Part shown: in pieces, positions 23,327 to 30,729 of the stretch | Position numbering within the stretch: the stretch's first letter is position 1 | How the letters are laid out: each line of letters starts with the position of its first letter | Origin: Pseudazoarcus pumilus_A | GTDB taxonomy: Bacteria; Pseudomonadota; Gammaproteobacteria; Burkholderiales; Rhodocyclaceae | Assembly: GCA_033837965.1 (NCBI GenBank) | Contig: JAJLLM010000109.1 | Span: 1 to 30,729, forward strand | Direction of reading: 5' to 3' | Length of the DNA stretch: 30,729 bases | Translations under genes and position numbers: made by a program | The notes under the pieces: model-generated | Databases searched by the model: none | What the model saw: the letters and a program-made list of their open reading frames with translations, nothing else | Told to the model about the DNA's origin: nothing

Positions 23327-23332
23327 TAGAAT
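23327..23332 (+). promoter_or_regulatory. candidate -10 element of the NUDIX gene
   Basis: TAGAAT lies 30 bases before the NUDIX ATG in the context GGCTAGAATCC, like the elements before xseA and sodB. No good -35 hexamer is seen 16-18 bases upstream. Confidence 0.3.
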
Positions 23333-23362
23333 CCACTTCGCCCGAACCCCTCCAGCTCCAAG

Positions 23363-23899
23363 ATGAATTTCTGTTCCCATTGCGGCGCCGGCGTACGTCT
23401 GCGCATTCCGGCCGGCGATACCCTGCCCAGGCACGTCTGCAGCGACTGCGGCACCATCCACTACTCCAACCCCAAGCTGGTTGTCGGCACGGTTGCCGAA
23501 TACGGCGACCGGATCCTGCTGTGCCGCCGGGCCATCGAACCGCGCCACGGCTTCTGGACGCTGCCCGCCGGCTTCATGGAGAACGGCGAGAGCACGGTCG
23601 AAGGGGCCGCGCGCGAAACCCGCGAGGAGGCCTGCGCGCAGGTCGAGGTCGGCGAACTGTTCACGCTCATCAGCATCCCGCATATCGACCAGGTGCACCT
23701 CATGTACCGCGCCCGTCTGCCGGCACCGGAATTCGCAGCAGGGGCCGAATCGCTGGAGGTGGCACTGCTCGGCGAGCATGAAATCCCGTGGTCCTCGCTT
23801 GCCTTCCGCACCATCGAGGTCACCCTGCGACACTATTTCGCCGACCGCCGCGCGGGCCGTTTCGAACTGCATTGCTGCGATCTGCGTCCCCAGCGGTGA
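23363..23899 (+). CDS. NUDIX hydrolase with N-terminal zinc ribbon
   Basis: A 178-residue protein. The N-terminal zinc ribbon has two CxxC pairs, Cys4/Cys7 (MNFCSHCGAG) and Cys26/Cys29 (HVCSDCGTIHYSNPK). The NUDIX domain follows with a NUDIX box at residues 70-92: Gly70, Glu76, Arg84-Glu85, Glu88-Glu89. The final Gly of the classic box is Cys91 and the preceding residue Ala90, a tolerated variation (RETREEA). NUDIX enzymes cleave nucleoside diphosphates linked to another group; the zinc ribbon recalls NudC-like and ADP-ribose-type enzymes, but the substrate cannot be set. The only plus-strand gene in 11.3-30.7 kb, it converges on the c-di-GMP gene, with 6 bases between stops and no visible terminator. 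No Shine-Dalgarno sequence is evident. Confidence 0.92.
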   Translation: MNFCSHCGAGVRLRIPAGDTLPRHVCSDCGTIHYSNPKLVVGTVAEYGDRILLCRRAIEPRHGFWTLPAGFMENGESTVEGAARETREEACAQVEVGELFTLISIPHIDQVHLMYRARLPAPEFAAGAESLEVALLGEHEIPWSSLAFRTIEVTLRHYFADRRAGRFELHCCDLRPQR

Positions 23900-23905
23900 C
23901 GCGCC

Positions 23906-26671
23906 TCAGGGCGTGACGAAGCTCTCGCGCCACAGCCGTTCGAACTCTTCCACCGGCAGCGCCGGCGCAAACAGGTAGCCCTGCATGTGACGGCAGCCCG
24001 CACGCTGCAGGAACTCGAGTTGCTCCTCGTTCTCCACGCCCTCGGCAATCACCTGCAGGCGCAGGTTGCGTGCCAGCCCGATGATGGCGTCGACGATGGC
24101 TGCGTCATCCGCGTCGACCACCACGTCACGCACGAAGGTCTGGTCGATCTTCAGCGCATCGATCGGCAGTCGCTTGAGATAGGACAGTGAGGAATAGCCG
24201 GTGCCGAAATCGTCGATCGACACCCGCACCCCCATGCGCCGCACTTCGTCCAGCACTGCGATGTTGCGTTCGACCGCCTCCAGCATGACGCGCTCGGTCA
24301 GCTCCAGTTCAAGGCATTCGGCCGGCACGCCGCTACGTGTGATGACCTGCCGCAGGGAATCGACAAAACGCGGCTGGCGGAACTGCTGGGCAGAGATATT
24401 CACCGCCACCGTCAGGGCCGGCAAGCCCGCGGCTTGCCACTCCTGTTGCTGCCTGCACACCTGTTCCAGCACCCACTGCCCGATCGACAGGATCAGCCCC
24501 GCCTCCTCGGCTACCGGGATGAAACGCGCCGGCGGCACCAGCGTGCCGTCCTGGTCACGCCAGCGCAGCAAGGCCTCGGCACCGATCATGCGCCGCGTCA
24601 CGCCGTCGAACTGCGGCTGGTAGTAAAGCTCAAAGGCATCCGCCTCGATGGCGTTGCGCAGCGCACTCTCCAGCAACATGCGCTCGCACACGCGCTCGTT
24701 CATCTCGAGGTGGAAGTAGTGGTAGGCATTCCGACCGCTCTCCTTGCTGTGGTACATCGCCGAATCGGCGTTGCGCATCAGCGTGGCAATGTCGTCACCA
24801 TCCTCGGGATAGAGACTGATGCCGATGCTGGCAGTCACCAGCAGCTGTCGCCCGGAAATGCGGCACGGCTCGGACAGCGAGTGGATGAGCTTCTCTGCGA
24901 CACGCGCCGCATCTTCCGGATCACCGATCTCGGACAACAGCAGCGTGAACTCGTCGCCACCCGGACGACTGACGGTATCGCTCTCGCGCACGCAGGCGAC
25001 GATGCGGCCGGCGACCACCCGCAACAGCTGGTCGCCGATGTGGTGCCCCAGCGTGTCATTGATGTTCTTGAAACGATCCAGATCGACGAACAGCAGCGCA
25101 AAGCGCCGCCCCTCGCGGCGACAGCGCGCCAGCGCCTGATTGGCGCGGTCGTTGAACAGCATGCGGTTGGGCAGGTCGGTGAGCGGGTCGTGCTCGGCAA
25201 GGTGACGGATGCGCTCCTCGCTGAGCTTCTGCTCGCTGATGTCCTCGATCAGCATTACCGGCCCCTTCTCGGGACGCGTGGGGTCGAGCGCACGCACATA
25301 CACGTTGGCCCAGAACCACTGCCCGCGGGCATCCACGAAGCGCTGCTCGAAGCGCAGCACGCGTGCCTCCTCCAGCCCGCTCTCGATGCGGCGACAGATC
25401 TCGATGTAGGCCGCGTGATCCTCGAAATACGCCTCCAGCGTGCGCTCGGTGGCGTCGGCCGCAACACAGGCAAACATGCGCTCGAAGGCCGGATTGACCA
25501 GTTGTATGCGATGCTCCCGCAGCATCACGATGGCAATCGGGCTGGCGTCCAGGATGGACTGCAACTCCTCTGCCCGCGCCACGCTCTCCTCGCGCGAGCG
25601 CGACAGATCCTCGAACAGACGGTAGAAATCGCTCGCCACTTCGCCGACTTCACCCTCGCCGACCGGCAGTTCATGCGCGCGACTGGGGTCACTGCGCAGC
25701 GCAACCACGTTGTCGCGCAGCGCGAACAGCGGCCGCAGGAAACCGCGCATGACAAACCACACGAGCAGGCCTACCAGCATCGAAGCGACCAGCAGCAGGA
25801 GCATGGCCATGCGCTGCGAACGCACGATCGGTGCAAACGCCTCCTCGACCGGCAGCACCACGCCCGCCACCCAATCCAGCGGCTCGACGGTACGGAAGCT
25901 CATCAGCATGCGCCGCCCGGCCGGATCGACGCCCTGATCGGTCCCCTCCCAACCCGCCAGCGCGCGGTCGTACACGGGCATCACGCCGGGCTCGGCATAA
26001 CTCGACAGCATCAGCCGCGAAAGGTCGCCGACAATCGTCGTGCGCTCACGCGTGGTCAGCACGAACTGGCCCTGCGAATCAGAATGCGCGCGGTTGATGC
26101 CGCCCAGAAAGGCCGGGCTAAGAATGTCCAGGGTGCCCGAGACGATGGCGATCAGATTGCCCACGGAGTCATATACCGGCACCGACATGGCCAGCAGCGG
26201 CTGGCCGGTGACCACCCCGACAAAGGGCCGGGACACCACCGGCAGGCCGGTCTCGATGACACGGCGCAGATGTTCCAGCGACGACACATCGGCGCCCACA
26301 CGCCCCTGCCGGGTGGGGTTATCGGCCAGCACCGTCAGTTTCGGGCTGACAATGATCAGCGCCTCGAACAGCGCCAGCGCGCCCTGGTTGTCGTGCAGGT
26401 AGTTGCGCAGTCGATCCGGATCACTGGTGTGACGGAAATCCAGGCCGGAAGCGACACGCTTGAGGGTGCCCAGACTGACCTCGACACGCCCGGAAACCTC
26501 CGCGGCAAAACGCGACACCAGCGCGTACTGCTGGTCGGCGATGGTCTTCTGCAGCGAATTGCGGACAAGGTAGTCCTGCACGACCATGCCCACGCCGAAC
26601 ACGACGAGCAGCAGGCCCACCACCGCCAGCGAGGATTTGGTTTTCAGATTCACCGCAAAGGCCCGTCGCAC
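23906..26671 (-). CDS. membrane Cache-HAMP-PAS-GGDEF-EAL c-di-GMP signalling protein
   Basis: A 921-residue inner-membrane protein. Helix 1 is about 14-32 (SLAVVGLLLVVFGVGMVV). A periplasmic Cache-type sensor (about 35-285) contains LLAMSVPVYDSVGNLIAIVS. Helix 2 is about 288-309, then a HAMP region to about 365 and a PAS domain (about 370-485, QSILDASPIAIVMLREHRIQ). GGDEF (about 490-650) has the site at 571-575 and an RxxD inhibitory site (RESD, 563-566). EAL (about 665-915) has the EAL motif at 699-701, DDFGTGYSSL (820-829), Lys841, Glu877 and Gln897. Both catalytic sites look intact, so it could make or degrade c-di-GMP depending on the signal. The start is GTG at 26671, with a good promoter 18 bases upstream. 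Confidence 0.94.
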   Translation of the reverse strand: MRRAFAVNLKTKSSLAVVGLLLVVFGVGMVVQDYLVRNSLQKTIADQQYALVSRFAAEVSGRVEVSLGTLKRVASGLDFRHTSDPDRLRNYLHDNQGALALFEALIIVSPKLTVLADNPTRQGRVGADVSSLEHLRRVIETGLPVVSRPFVGVVTGQPLLAMSVPVYDSVGNLIAIVSGTLDILSPAFLGGINRAHSDSQGQFVLTTRERTTIVGDLSRLMLSSYAEPGVMPVYDRALAGWEGTDQGVDPAGRRMLMSFRTVEPLDWVAGVVLPVEEAFAPIVRSQRMAMLLLLVASMLVGLLVWFVMRGFLRPLFALRDNVVALRSDPSRAHELPVGEGEVGEVASDFYRLFEDLSRSREESVARAEELQSILDASPIAIVMLREHRIQLVNPAFERMFACVAADATERTLEAYFEDHAAYIEICRRIESGLEEARVLRFEQRFVDARGQWFWANVYVRALDPTRPEKGPVMLIEDISEQKLSEERIRHLAEHDPLTDLPNRMLFNDRANQALARCRREGRRFALLFVDLDRFKNINDTLGHHIGDQLLRVVAGRIVACVRESDTVSRPGGDEFTLLLSEIGDPEDAARVAEKLIHSLSEPCRISGRQLLVTASIGISLYPEDGDDIATLMRNADSAMYHSKESGRNAYHYFHLEMNERVCERMLLESALRNAIEADAFELYYQPQFDGVTRRMIGAEALLRWRDQDGTLVPPARFIPVAEEAGLILSIGQWVLEQVCRQQQEWQAAGLPALTVAVNISAQQFRQPRFVDSLRQVITRSGVPAECLELELTERVMLEAVERNIAVLDEVRRMGVRVSIDDFGTGYSSLSYLKRLPIDALKIDQTFVRDVVVDADDAAIVDAIIGLARNLRLQVIAEGVENEEQLEFLQRAGCRHMQGYLFAPALPVEEFERLWRESFVTP

Positions 26672-26688
26672 GTACCCTACTCTGGCCG

Positions 26689-26717
26689 GTTATAAGACCC
26701 GGCGCAGCTCAACACAA
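26689..26717 (-). promoter_or_regulatory. sigma-70 promoter of the GGDEF-EAL gene
   Basis: TTGTGT (26712-26717), a 17-base spacer and TATAAC (26689-26694) on the minus strand. The -10 matches 5 of 6 and the spacing is ideal. It lies in the 70-base gap after pgsA and would give a leader of roughly 10-12 bases before the GTG. Confidence 0.55.
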
Positions 26718-26741
26718 CCGTGATAACCGCAAGCGGTGGTG

Positions 26742-27326
26742 TCAGTCACGCCCGCCGCGGTCATGCCGCGCGAGCAGCGGCAGCGCGCGATGCAGGTAGT
26801 AGGCCATGGACCACAGGGTGAGCGCGGCCGCCACGTAGACCAGCAGTTCGCCGATCAGCGCAACGGGCAGTCCGAAGAGGCTCTCGTGATACAGCAGCAG
26901 GGGGATGGCGGTCATCTGCGCGGCGGTCTTGAACTTGCCGACGGTGGCCACGGCCACGCTGGCCGACTGGCCGATGCGGGCCATCCATTCGCGCAGCGCC
27001 GAGATGGTGATCTCGCGACCGATGATGATCACCGCCACGATGGCATCCGCACGCCCGAGTTGCACCAGAAGGATGAGCGCGGCGGCCACCATCAGCTTGT
27101 CCGCCACCGGATCGAGGAAGGCACCGAAGGCCGAGGTCTGGCCGAGCGTGCGCGCGAGGTAGCCATCGAGCCAGTCGGTGATCGCCGCCAGCACGAACAG
27201 CACCGTGGCGATGAGGTTCATCTGCGGGTCGGTGAGCCAGCTTGCCGGCAGGTAGAACACGCCGACGAACAGCGGAATCACCGCGATCCGCATCAGGGTC
27301 AGCGTGTTCGGGATATTGAATTGCAT
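26742..27326 (-). CDS. pgsA: CDP-diacylglycerol-glycerol-3-phosphate 3-phosphatidyltransferase
   Basis: PgsA makes phosphatidylglycerophosphate, the committed step to phosphatidylglycerol and cardiolipin, in the inner membrane. The 194-residue, multi-helix protein begins MQFNIPNTLTLMRIAVIPLF, the standard PgsA N-terminus. It contains the CDP-alcohol phosphotransferase motif DWLDGYLARTLGQTSAFGAF followed by LDPVADK, giving D-x2-DG-x2-AR-x8-G-x3-D-x3-D. Helices include AAALILLVQL and ALIGELLVYVAAALTLWSMA. The start at 27326 is set by homology; the Shine-Dalgarno sequence is weak. It follows uvrC after 29 bases and is the last gene of the pdxJ operon. Confidence 0.96.
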   Translation of the reverse strand: MQFNIPNTLTLMRIAVIPLFVGVFYLPASWLTDPQMNLIATVLFVLAAITDWLDGYLARTLGQTSAFGAFLDPVADKLMVAAALILLVQLGRADAIVAVIIIGREITISALREWMARIGQSASVAVATVGKFKTAAQMTAIPLLLYHESLFGLPVALIGELLVYVAAALTLWSMAYYLHRALPLLARHDRGGRD

Positions 27327-27355
27327 GAAGTTGGAATCCGGCGAGAGCGGTTGGG

Positions 27356-29158
27356 CTAGTGCAGCGACGAGTATATCTGCTCGGCCAGCTTGCGGCTGAC
27401 ACCGTCCACGCGGCACAGGTCTTCCACCGTCGCCGCACGCACGCCGTCGAGCCCGCCGAAGGCCTCAATCAGCTTGCGCCGCCGCGTCGGCCCCACCCCC
27501 GGAATGTCGTCGAGCTTGGAGCCGATGCGCGCCTTGCCGCGGCGCGCGCGGTGGCCGGTGATGGCGAAGCGGTGCGCCTCGTCGCGAATTTCCTGGATCA
27601 GATGCAGCGCCGGAGCGTCGGATGCGAGGTTCAGCGGCTCGCGCCCGTCGGCAAAGATCAACGTCTCCAGGCCCGGCTTGCGCCCCTCGCCCTTGGCCAC
27701 GCCGACCATCGCCACGGATTCGAGCCCAATATCGCTCAGTACGCCGAAGGCCGCGCTGACCTGGCCCTTGCCGCCGTCGATCAGGATCAGCTCGGGCAGC
27801 ACGCCGTCGCCCTCCACCGCCTTGCCGTAGCGGCGTTCCAGCACCTGTCGCATGGCGGCGAAGTCGTCGCCGCCGGTGATGCCGGCGATGTTGTAGCGGC
27901 GGTATTCGGAGTTCTTCATCGCGCCATCCACGCACACCACGCAGGACGCCACCGTGGCCTCGCCCATGGTGTGCGAGATATCGAAGCACTCGATGCGCGC
28001 CGGCGCCTCGGGCAGATCCAGCGCCTCGCGCAGCGCTTCCAGCCGCGAGCCGATGCGCCCGGCGTCCTGCAGCCGTGCGCGGATCGCGGTGTGGGCGTTG
28101 CCGCGCGCCATCTCGGCCCAGGCCTTCTCGGATGCGGAGCGCGGCACGACCACACCCGCCGGCTTCTCGCTCACCTCGGCCAGCGCAGCGCGCACGCCCT
28201 CGGCTGCTTCAGCGACGACGATGCGCGCGGGGATCGGATGTTCGCGGTAGTGCTGATCGACAAAGGCCAGCAGCGCCTCTTCCGCGCTGCAGCCGGCAGC
28301 GTTGGTCGGAAACTGCGGGCGATCACCCAGGTGGCGGCCGCCGCGCACCATGGCGAGGTTGATGCACACCACCCCACCCTCCTCGGCCGCCGCAAGGATG
28401 TCCACGTCCTCGTCGCGCCCGCTGTCGACGAACTGGCGGTGCAGCACGGCCTGCAGCGAGCGGATCTGGTCGCGACAGGCGGCAGCCTCCTCATAGGCCA
28501 GACGCTCGGCCGCGGCGTTCATGCGCGCGGAGAGGTCGTCGATGACCTCGTTGGTGCGCCCGTCCAGAAAACGCGCGGCAAGCTTCACGTCCTTGGCGTA
28601 GTCCTCACCCGAAATGAGATCCACGCACGGCGCCGTGCAGCGCTTGATCTGGTGCAGCAGACAGGGCCGCGAACGGTTCTGGAACACCGCGTTCTCGCAG
28701 GTGCGCAGGCGGAAGATCTTCTGCAGCAGGTGGATGCTCTCGCGCGCCGCGCCGCCGTTGGGGAACGGCCCGAAATAGCGCGCACCCTTGGCAAACCCGC
28801 CGCGGTGATAGGCCAGGCGGGGAAAATCGTCGCCAGTGAGGCAGATGTAGGGGTAGCTCTTGTCGTCGCGGAACAGGATGTTGTAGCGCGGCGCGAGCTT
28901 CTTGATGAGATTGTTCTCGAGGATCAGCGCCTCGGCCTCGGAGCGCGTCGGCGTGATGTCCACGCGCACGATCTGCGCCACCATCATCGCGATGCGCGGG
29001 CTCGGCTGGGTGCGCTGGAAGTAGTTGGCGACGCGCTTCCTGAGGTTCTTGGCCTTGCCGACGTAGAGCACCTTGTCGTCGGCGCCGATCATCCGATAGA
29101 CGCCCGGCTGCTCGGGAACCGTCTTGAGGAAGGCGCGGGCATCGAAGACCTCGCTCAC
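27356..29158 (-). CDS. uvrC: UvrABC nucleotide excision repair endonuclease subunit C
   Basis: UvrC makes both incisions around a DNA lesion handed over by UvrA/UvrB. The 600-residue protein has an N-terminal GIY-YIG-type nuclease (about 15-95, GVYRMIGADDKVLYVGKAKN). A cysteine quartet follows, Cys154, Cys166, Cys174 and Cys178, at the numbers of the reported iron-sulfur ligands in the E. coli enzyme. The UvrB-binding helical hairpin lies at about 205-240. A C-terminal RNase H-like nuclease contains ARIECFDISHTMGEATVASC and LILIDGGKGQV. Two helix-hairpin-helix motifs end the chain (LDDIPGVGPTRRRKLIEAFG; LCRVDGVSRKLAEQIY). The start is GTG at 29158, 3 bases after the nagZ stop. Confidence 0.97.
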   Translation of the reverse strand: MSEVFDARAFLKTVPEQPGVYRMIGADDKVLYVGKAKNLRKRVANYFQRTQPSPRIAMMVAQIVRVDITPTRSEAEALILENNLIKKLAPRYNILFRDDKSYPYICLTGDDFPRLAYHRGGFAKGARYFGPFPNGGAARESIHLLQKIFRLRTCENAVFQNRSRPCLLHQIKRCTAPCVDLISGEDYAKDVKLAARFLDGRTNEVIDDLSARMNAAAERLAYEEAAACRDQIRSLQAVLHRQFVDSGRDEDVDILAAAEEGGVVCINLAMVRGGRHLGDRPQFPTNAAGCSAEEALLAFVDQHYREHPIPARIVVAEAAEGVRAALAEVSEKPAGVVVPRSASEKAWAEMARGNAHTAIRARLQDAGRIGSRLEALREALDLPEAPARIECFDISHTMGEATVASCVVCVDGAMKNSEYRRYNIAGITGGDDFAAMRQVLERRYGKAVEGDGVLPELILIDGGKGQVSAAFGVLSDIGLESVAMVGVAKGEGRKPGLETLIFADGREPLNLASDAPALHLIQEIRDEAHRFAITGHRARRGKARIGSKLDDIPGVGPTRRRKLIEAFGGLDGVRAATVEDLCRVDGVSRKLAEQIYSSLH

Positions 29159-29161
29159 GAC

Positions 29162-30205
29162 TCAGCCCTGCAGGCTGGCGATCCGCTCGCGCGCGGCGTG
29201 ATACGGCGCGGCCAGCTCCAGCGCCAGCGGATCGGCAAAGCGCGGCGTGGCGGCCAGCGCGGCGATGCGCGCGAGGGTCTGCTCCGACACCACGGGCTGC
29301 CAGCGCGCCAACAACTCGTCGCACAGGTCGGGGCGGTTGCACACCAGCACCATGTCGCAACCGGCGTCGAAGGCGGCCGTGGCGCGCGCCACGATGTCGC
29401 CCACTACGGTGGCGCCTTCCATGGTGAGGTCGTCGCTGAAAATCACGCCCTCGAAGCCGAGCCGGCCGCGCAGCACGTCCTGCAGCCAGAAGCGCGAGAA
29501 GCCGGCCGGCTGCGGGTCGATGTGCTCGAAGATGACATGCGCCGGCATCACGCCGGACAGCTGCTTGCCCAGACGATGGCGATACGGCGCGATGTCCTCG
29601 GTCCACACCGCATCGAAGTCGCGCGCATCGACCGGAATCTCGACATGCGAATCCGCCTCGACAAAGCCGTGCCCGGGGAAATGCTTGCCCACACAGCCCA
29701 TGCCGGCCTCGCGCAGGCCGGTAATCAGCGCCGAGGCCAGCGAGGCCACGGCCTGCGGGTCGCGGTGAAAGGCACGTTCTCCGATCACGCGGCTGCCGCC
29801 GTAGTCCAGATCGAGCACCGGCGTGAAGGACAGATCCACGCCATGCGCCAGCAATTCGGCAGCCAGCACGAAACCGCAGGCGCGCGCCGCGTCCAGCGCG
29901 GCAACGTGATCCTCGTCCCACAGCCTGCCCAGTGCACGCATCGGTGGGAGATGCGTGAAACCGTCGGTACGGAAGCGCTGCACGCGACCACCCTCGTGGT
30001 CGACTGCGATGATCAGGGCCGGCTCACGCAGGGCATGGATCTCTGCCGTCAGTACCGACAGCGTCTCGGCATCGCGGAAATTGCGCGTAAACAAGATCAC
30101 GCCTCCGACCAGCGGATGACGCAGGCGCGCGCGCTCCTCGTCCGTCAGTTCGTAGCCGGCGACATCGACGAAGACCGGGCCACGCGGCAGACGGGTCACG
30201 CTCAT
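29162..30205 (-). CDS. nagZ: beta-N-acetylhexosaminidase (cytoplasmic)
   Basis: NagZ removes N-acetylglucosamine from anhydromuropeptides during cell-wall recycling in the cytoplasm; in many Gram-negative bacteria its product induces AmpC-type beta-lactamases. The 347-residue glycoside hydrolase family 3 protein has no signal peptide. It contains IIAVDHEGGRVQRF, LSFTPVLDLDYGGSRVIGER and GCVGKHFPGHGFVEADSH, with the family acid/base His187 in the DSH step. The nucleophile is Asp258 in IFSDDLTMEGA. The ATG overlaps the acpS stop (30202-30205), so the two genes are coupled. uvrC follows 3 bases after its stop. Confidence 0.96.
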   Translation of the reverse strand: MSVTRLPRGPVFVDVAGYELTDEERARLRHPLVGGVILFTRNFRDAETLSVLTAEIHALREPALIIAVDHEGGRVQRFRTDGFTHLPPMRALGRLWDEDHVAALDAARACGFVLAAELLAHGVDLSFTPVLDLDYGGSRVIGERAFHRDPQAVASLASALITGLREAGMGCVGKHFPGHGFVEADSHVEIPVDARDFDAVWTEDIAPYRHRLGKQLSGVMPAHVIFEHIDPQPAGFSRFWLQDVLRGRLGFEGVIFSDDLTMEGATVVGDIVARATAAFDAGCDMVLVCNRPDLCDELLARWQPVVSEQTLARIAALAATPRFADPLALELAAPYHAARERIASLQG

Positions 30206-30579
30206 TGGCGCTCAAGCACCACGAAGGCCACGACGTAATCGGTCTCGTCAGTCAGCGTGATGTGGGCGTGCAGGCGCTCCTGCTCCATGTGCGCGGCGAG
30301 TTCGGGCGAAAAGCGCAGGATGGGCTTGCCGCGCGCATCGTGATCGACGATCACCGCATGCAGCGTGGCGGGCGCCGCCACACCGGTACCCAGTGCCTTG
30401 CCGAAAGCCTCCTTGGCGGCGAAGCGCTTGGCAAGGAAGCGCTCGGGGTCGTTGCGTGCAGCAAACGCGGCGCGCTCCTCCGGCGCCAGAATGCGGTTGG
30501 CGAAGCGCTCACCGTACTTGGCGAGCACCGTGCCCATGCGCGGGATGCGGACGATGTCGGCGCCGACTCCGTGGATCAT
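30202..30579 (-). CDS. acpS: holo-[acyl-carrier-protein] synthase
   Basis: AcpS transfers the 4'-phosphopantetheine arm of coenzyme A to acyl carrier protein. The 125-residue product has the normal length. The magnesium-binding residues are visible: Asp8 in GVGADIVRIPRM and Glu57 in RFAAKEAFGKALGTG. The C-terminus has HAHITLTDETDYVVAFVVLE, the usual HVSLSHe-like strand. The ATG at 30579 overlaps the pdxJ stop, and its own stop overlaps the nagZ start. The pdxJ-acpS order is classic for proteobacteria. Confidence 0.97.
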   Translation of the reverse strand: MIHGVGADIVRIPRMGTVLAKYGERFANRILAPEERAAFAARNDPERFLAKRFAAKEAFGKALGTGVAAPATLHAVIVDHDARGKPILRFSPELAAHMEQERLHAHITLTDETDYVVAFVVLERQ

Positions 30580-30729
30580 TGCGCACCGCCTTCCGGCTGT
30601 GCGGCAGCCTCGCGCATCAGGCGCTTCATCTCGCGCACCGCCTCACGCAGGCCGACGAAGACCGAGCGGCTGACGATGGCGTGGCCGATGTGCAGTTCGC
30701 GCACGCCGGCCAGACGCGCCACCGGCTGC
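30576..30729 (-). CDS. pdxJ: pyridoxine 5'-phosphate synthase, C-terminal end (cut by window edge)
   Basis: The last 50 residues of a minus-strand gene that enters from the right edge. They include RELHIGHAIVSRSVFVGLRE followed by AVREMKRLMREAAA, the conserved end of PdxJ. PdxJ condenses 1-deoxyxylulose 5-phosphate with 3-amino-2-oxopropyl phosphate to form pyridoxine 5'-phosphate (vitamin B6). Its TGA (30576-30578) overlaps the acpS ATG. The rest of the gene, including the active site, lies outside the window. Confidence 0.93.
   Translation of the reverse strand, partial: QPVARLAGVRELHIGHAIVSRSVFVGLREAVREMKRLMREAAAQPEGGAQ

Noticed and set aside
24434..26695. A 753-codon plus-strand open frame opposite the GGDEF-EAL gene
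   Set aside because: Antisense shadow; the minus strand has an unambiguous multi-domain protein.
26672..26741. tRNA gene or terminator after pgsA
   Set aside because: The 70-base gap has no cloverleaf; the short ACCGC/GCGGT repeat has too small a loop and no T-run.
27359..30238. A 959-codon open frame on the plus strand opposite uvrC and nagZ
   Set aside because: It is the antisense frame of two securely identified genes in GC-rich DNA; its translation is His/Arg/Gln-rich with no domain.

Overview
The window reads as a piece of a high-GC betaproteobacterial chromosome, most likely Rhodocyclales or a close relative. This is inferred from gene order (exbB-exbD-lpxK-Trm112-kdsB-adk, xseA next to sodB, pdxJ-acpS-nagZ), from FlhDC together with CheZ, and from the absence of any plasmid, phage or IS gene. 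The genus cannot be read from the sequence. I see no tRNA, rRNA, CRISPR array, insertion sequence or broken gene. Coding density is very high: only one stretch over 300 bases lacks a gene (6964-7334).

Layout. (1) 1-3425, minus strand: exbB-exbD-lpxK-Trm112-like-kdsB-adk, an envelope/lipopolysaccharide operon; adk runs off the left edge. (2) 3496-6963, minus strand: a TRAP-TAXI solute importer made of a TAXI binding protein, a small DUF1850 protein and a fused permease. (3) 7335-11278, plus strand: xseA (exonuclease VII large subunit), sodB (iron superoxide dismutase), a strong terminator, then truC-tal (tRNA pseudouridine synthase and transaldolase, overlapping by 4 bases), closed by a bidirectional terminator. 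(4) 11343-21104, minus strand: motility and chemotaxis. flhD-flhC (flagellar master regulator) end at a UUCG-loop terminator. A sigma-28-like promoter follows, then motA-motB-cheR-cheB-cheV-cheV-cheY-cheZ-cheA. (5) 21213-26671: two c-di-GMP genes on the minus strand, an HDOD/pseudo-receiver/GGDEF protein and a Cache-HAMP-PAS-GGDEF-EAL membrane protein, flanking a plus-strand zinc-ribbon NUDIX hydrolase. (6) 26742-30729, minus strand: pdxJ (cut by the right edge)-acpS-nagZ-uvrC-pgsA, a tightly packed housekeeping operon.

How the parts fit. FlhDC should switch on flagellar genes and, through FliA, the motA-to-cheA operon, which supplies the stator and most of the chemotaxis pathway. The pathway is unusual in composition. 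Two complete CheV proteins lie in tandem and no cheW is present here. CheB is the bare methylesterase without a receiver domain, CheA has no recognisable P2 domain, and CheZ carries two N-terminal copies of a motif resembling its own C-terminal CheY-binding tail. The neighbouring c-di-GMP enzymes are natural candidates for motility control. I found no wholly new system. The chemotaxis variations, the DUF1850 subunit of the TRAP-TAXI locus and a DnaA-box-like cluster upstream of xseA are the points most worth a second look.
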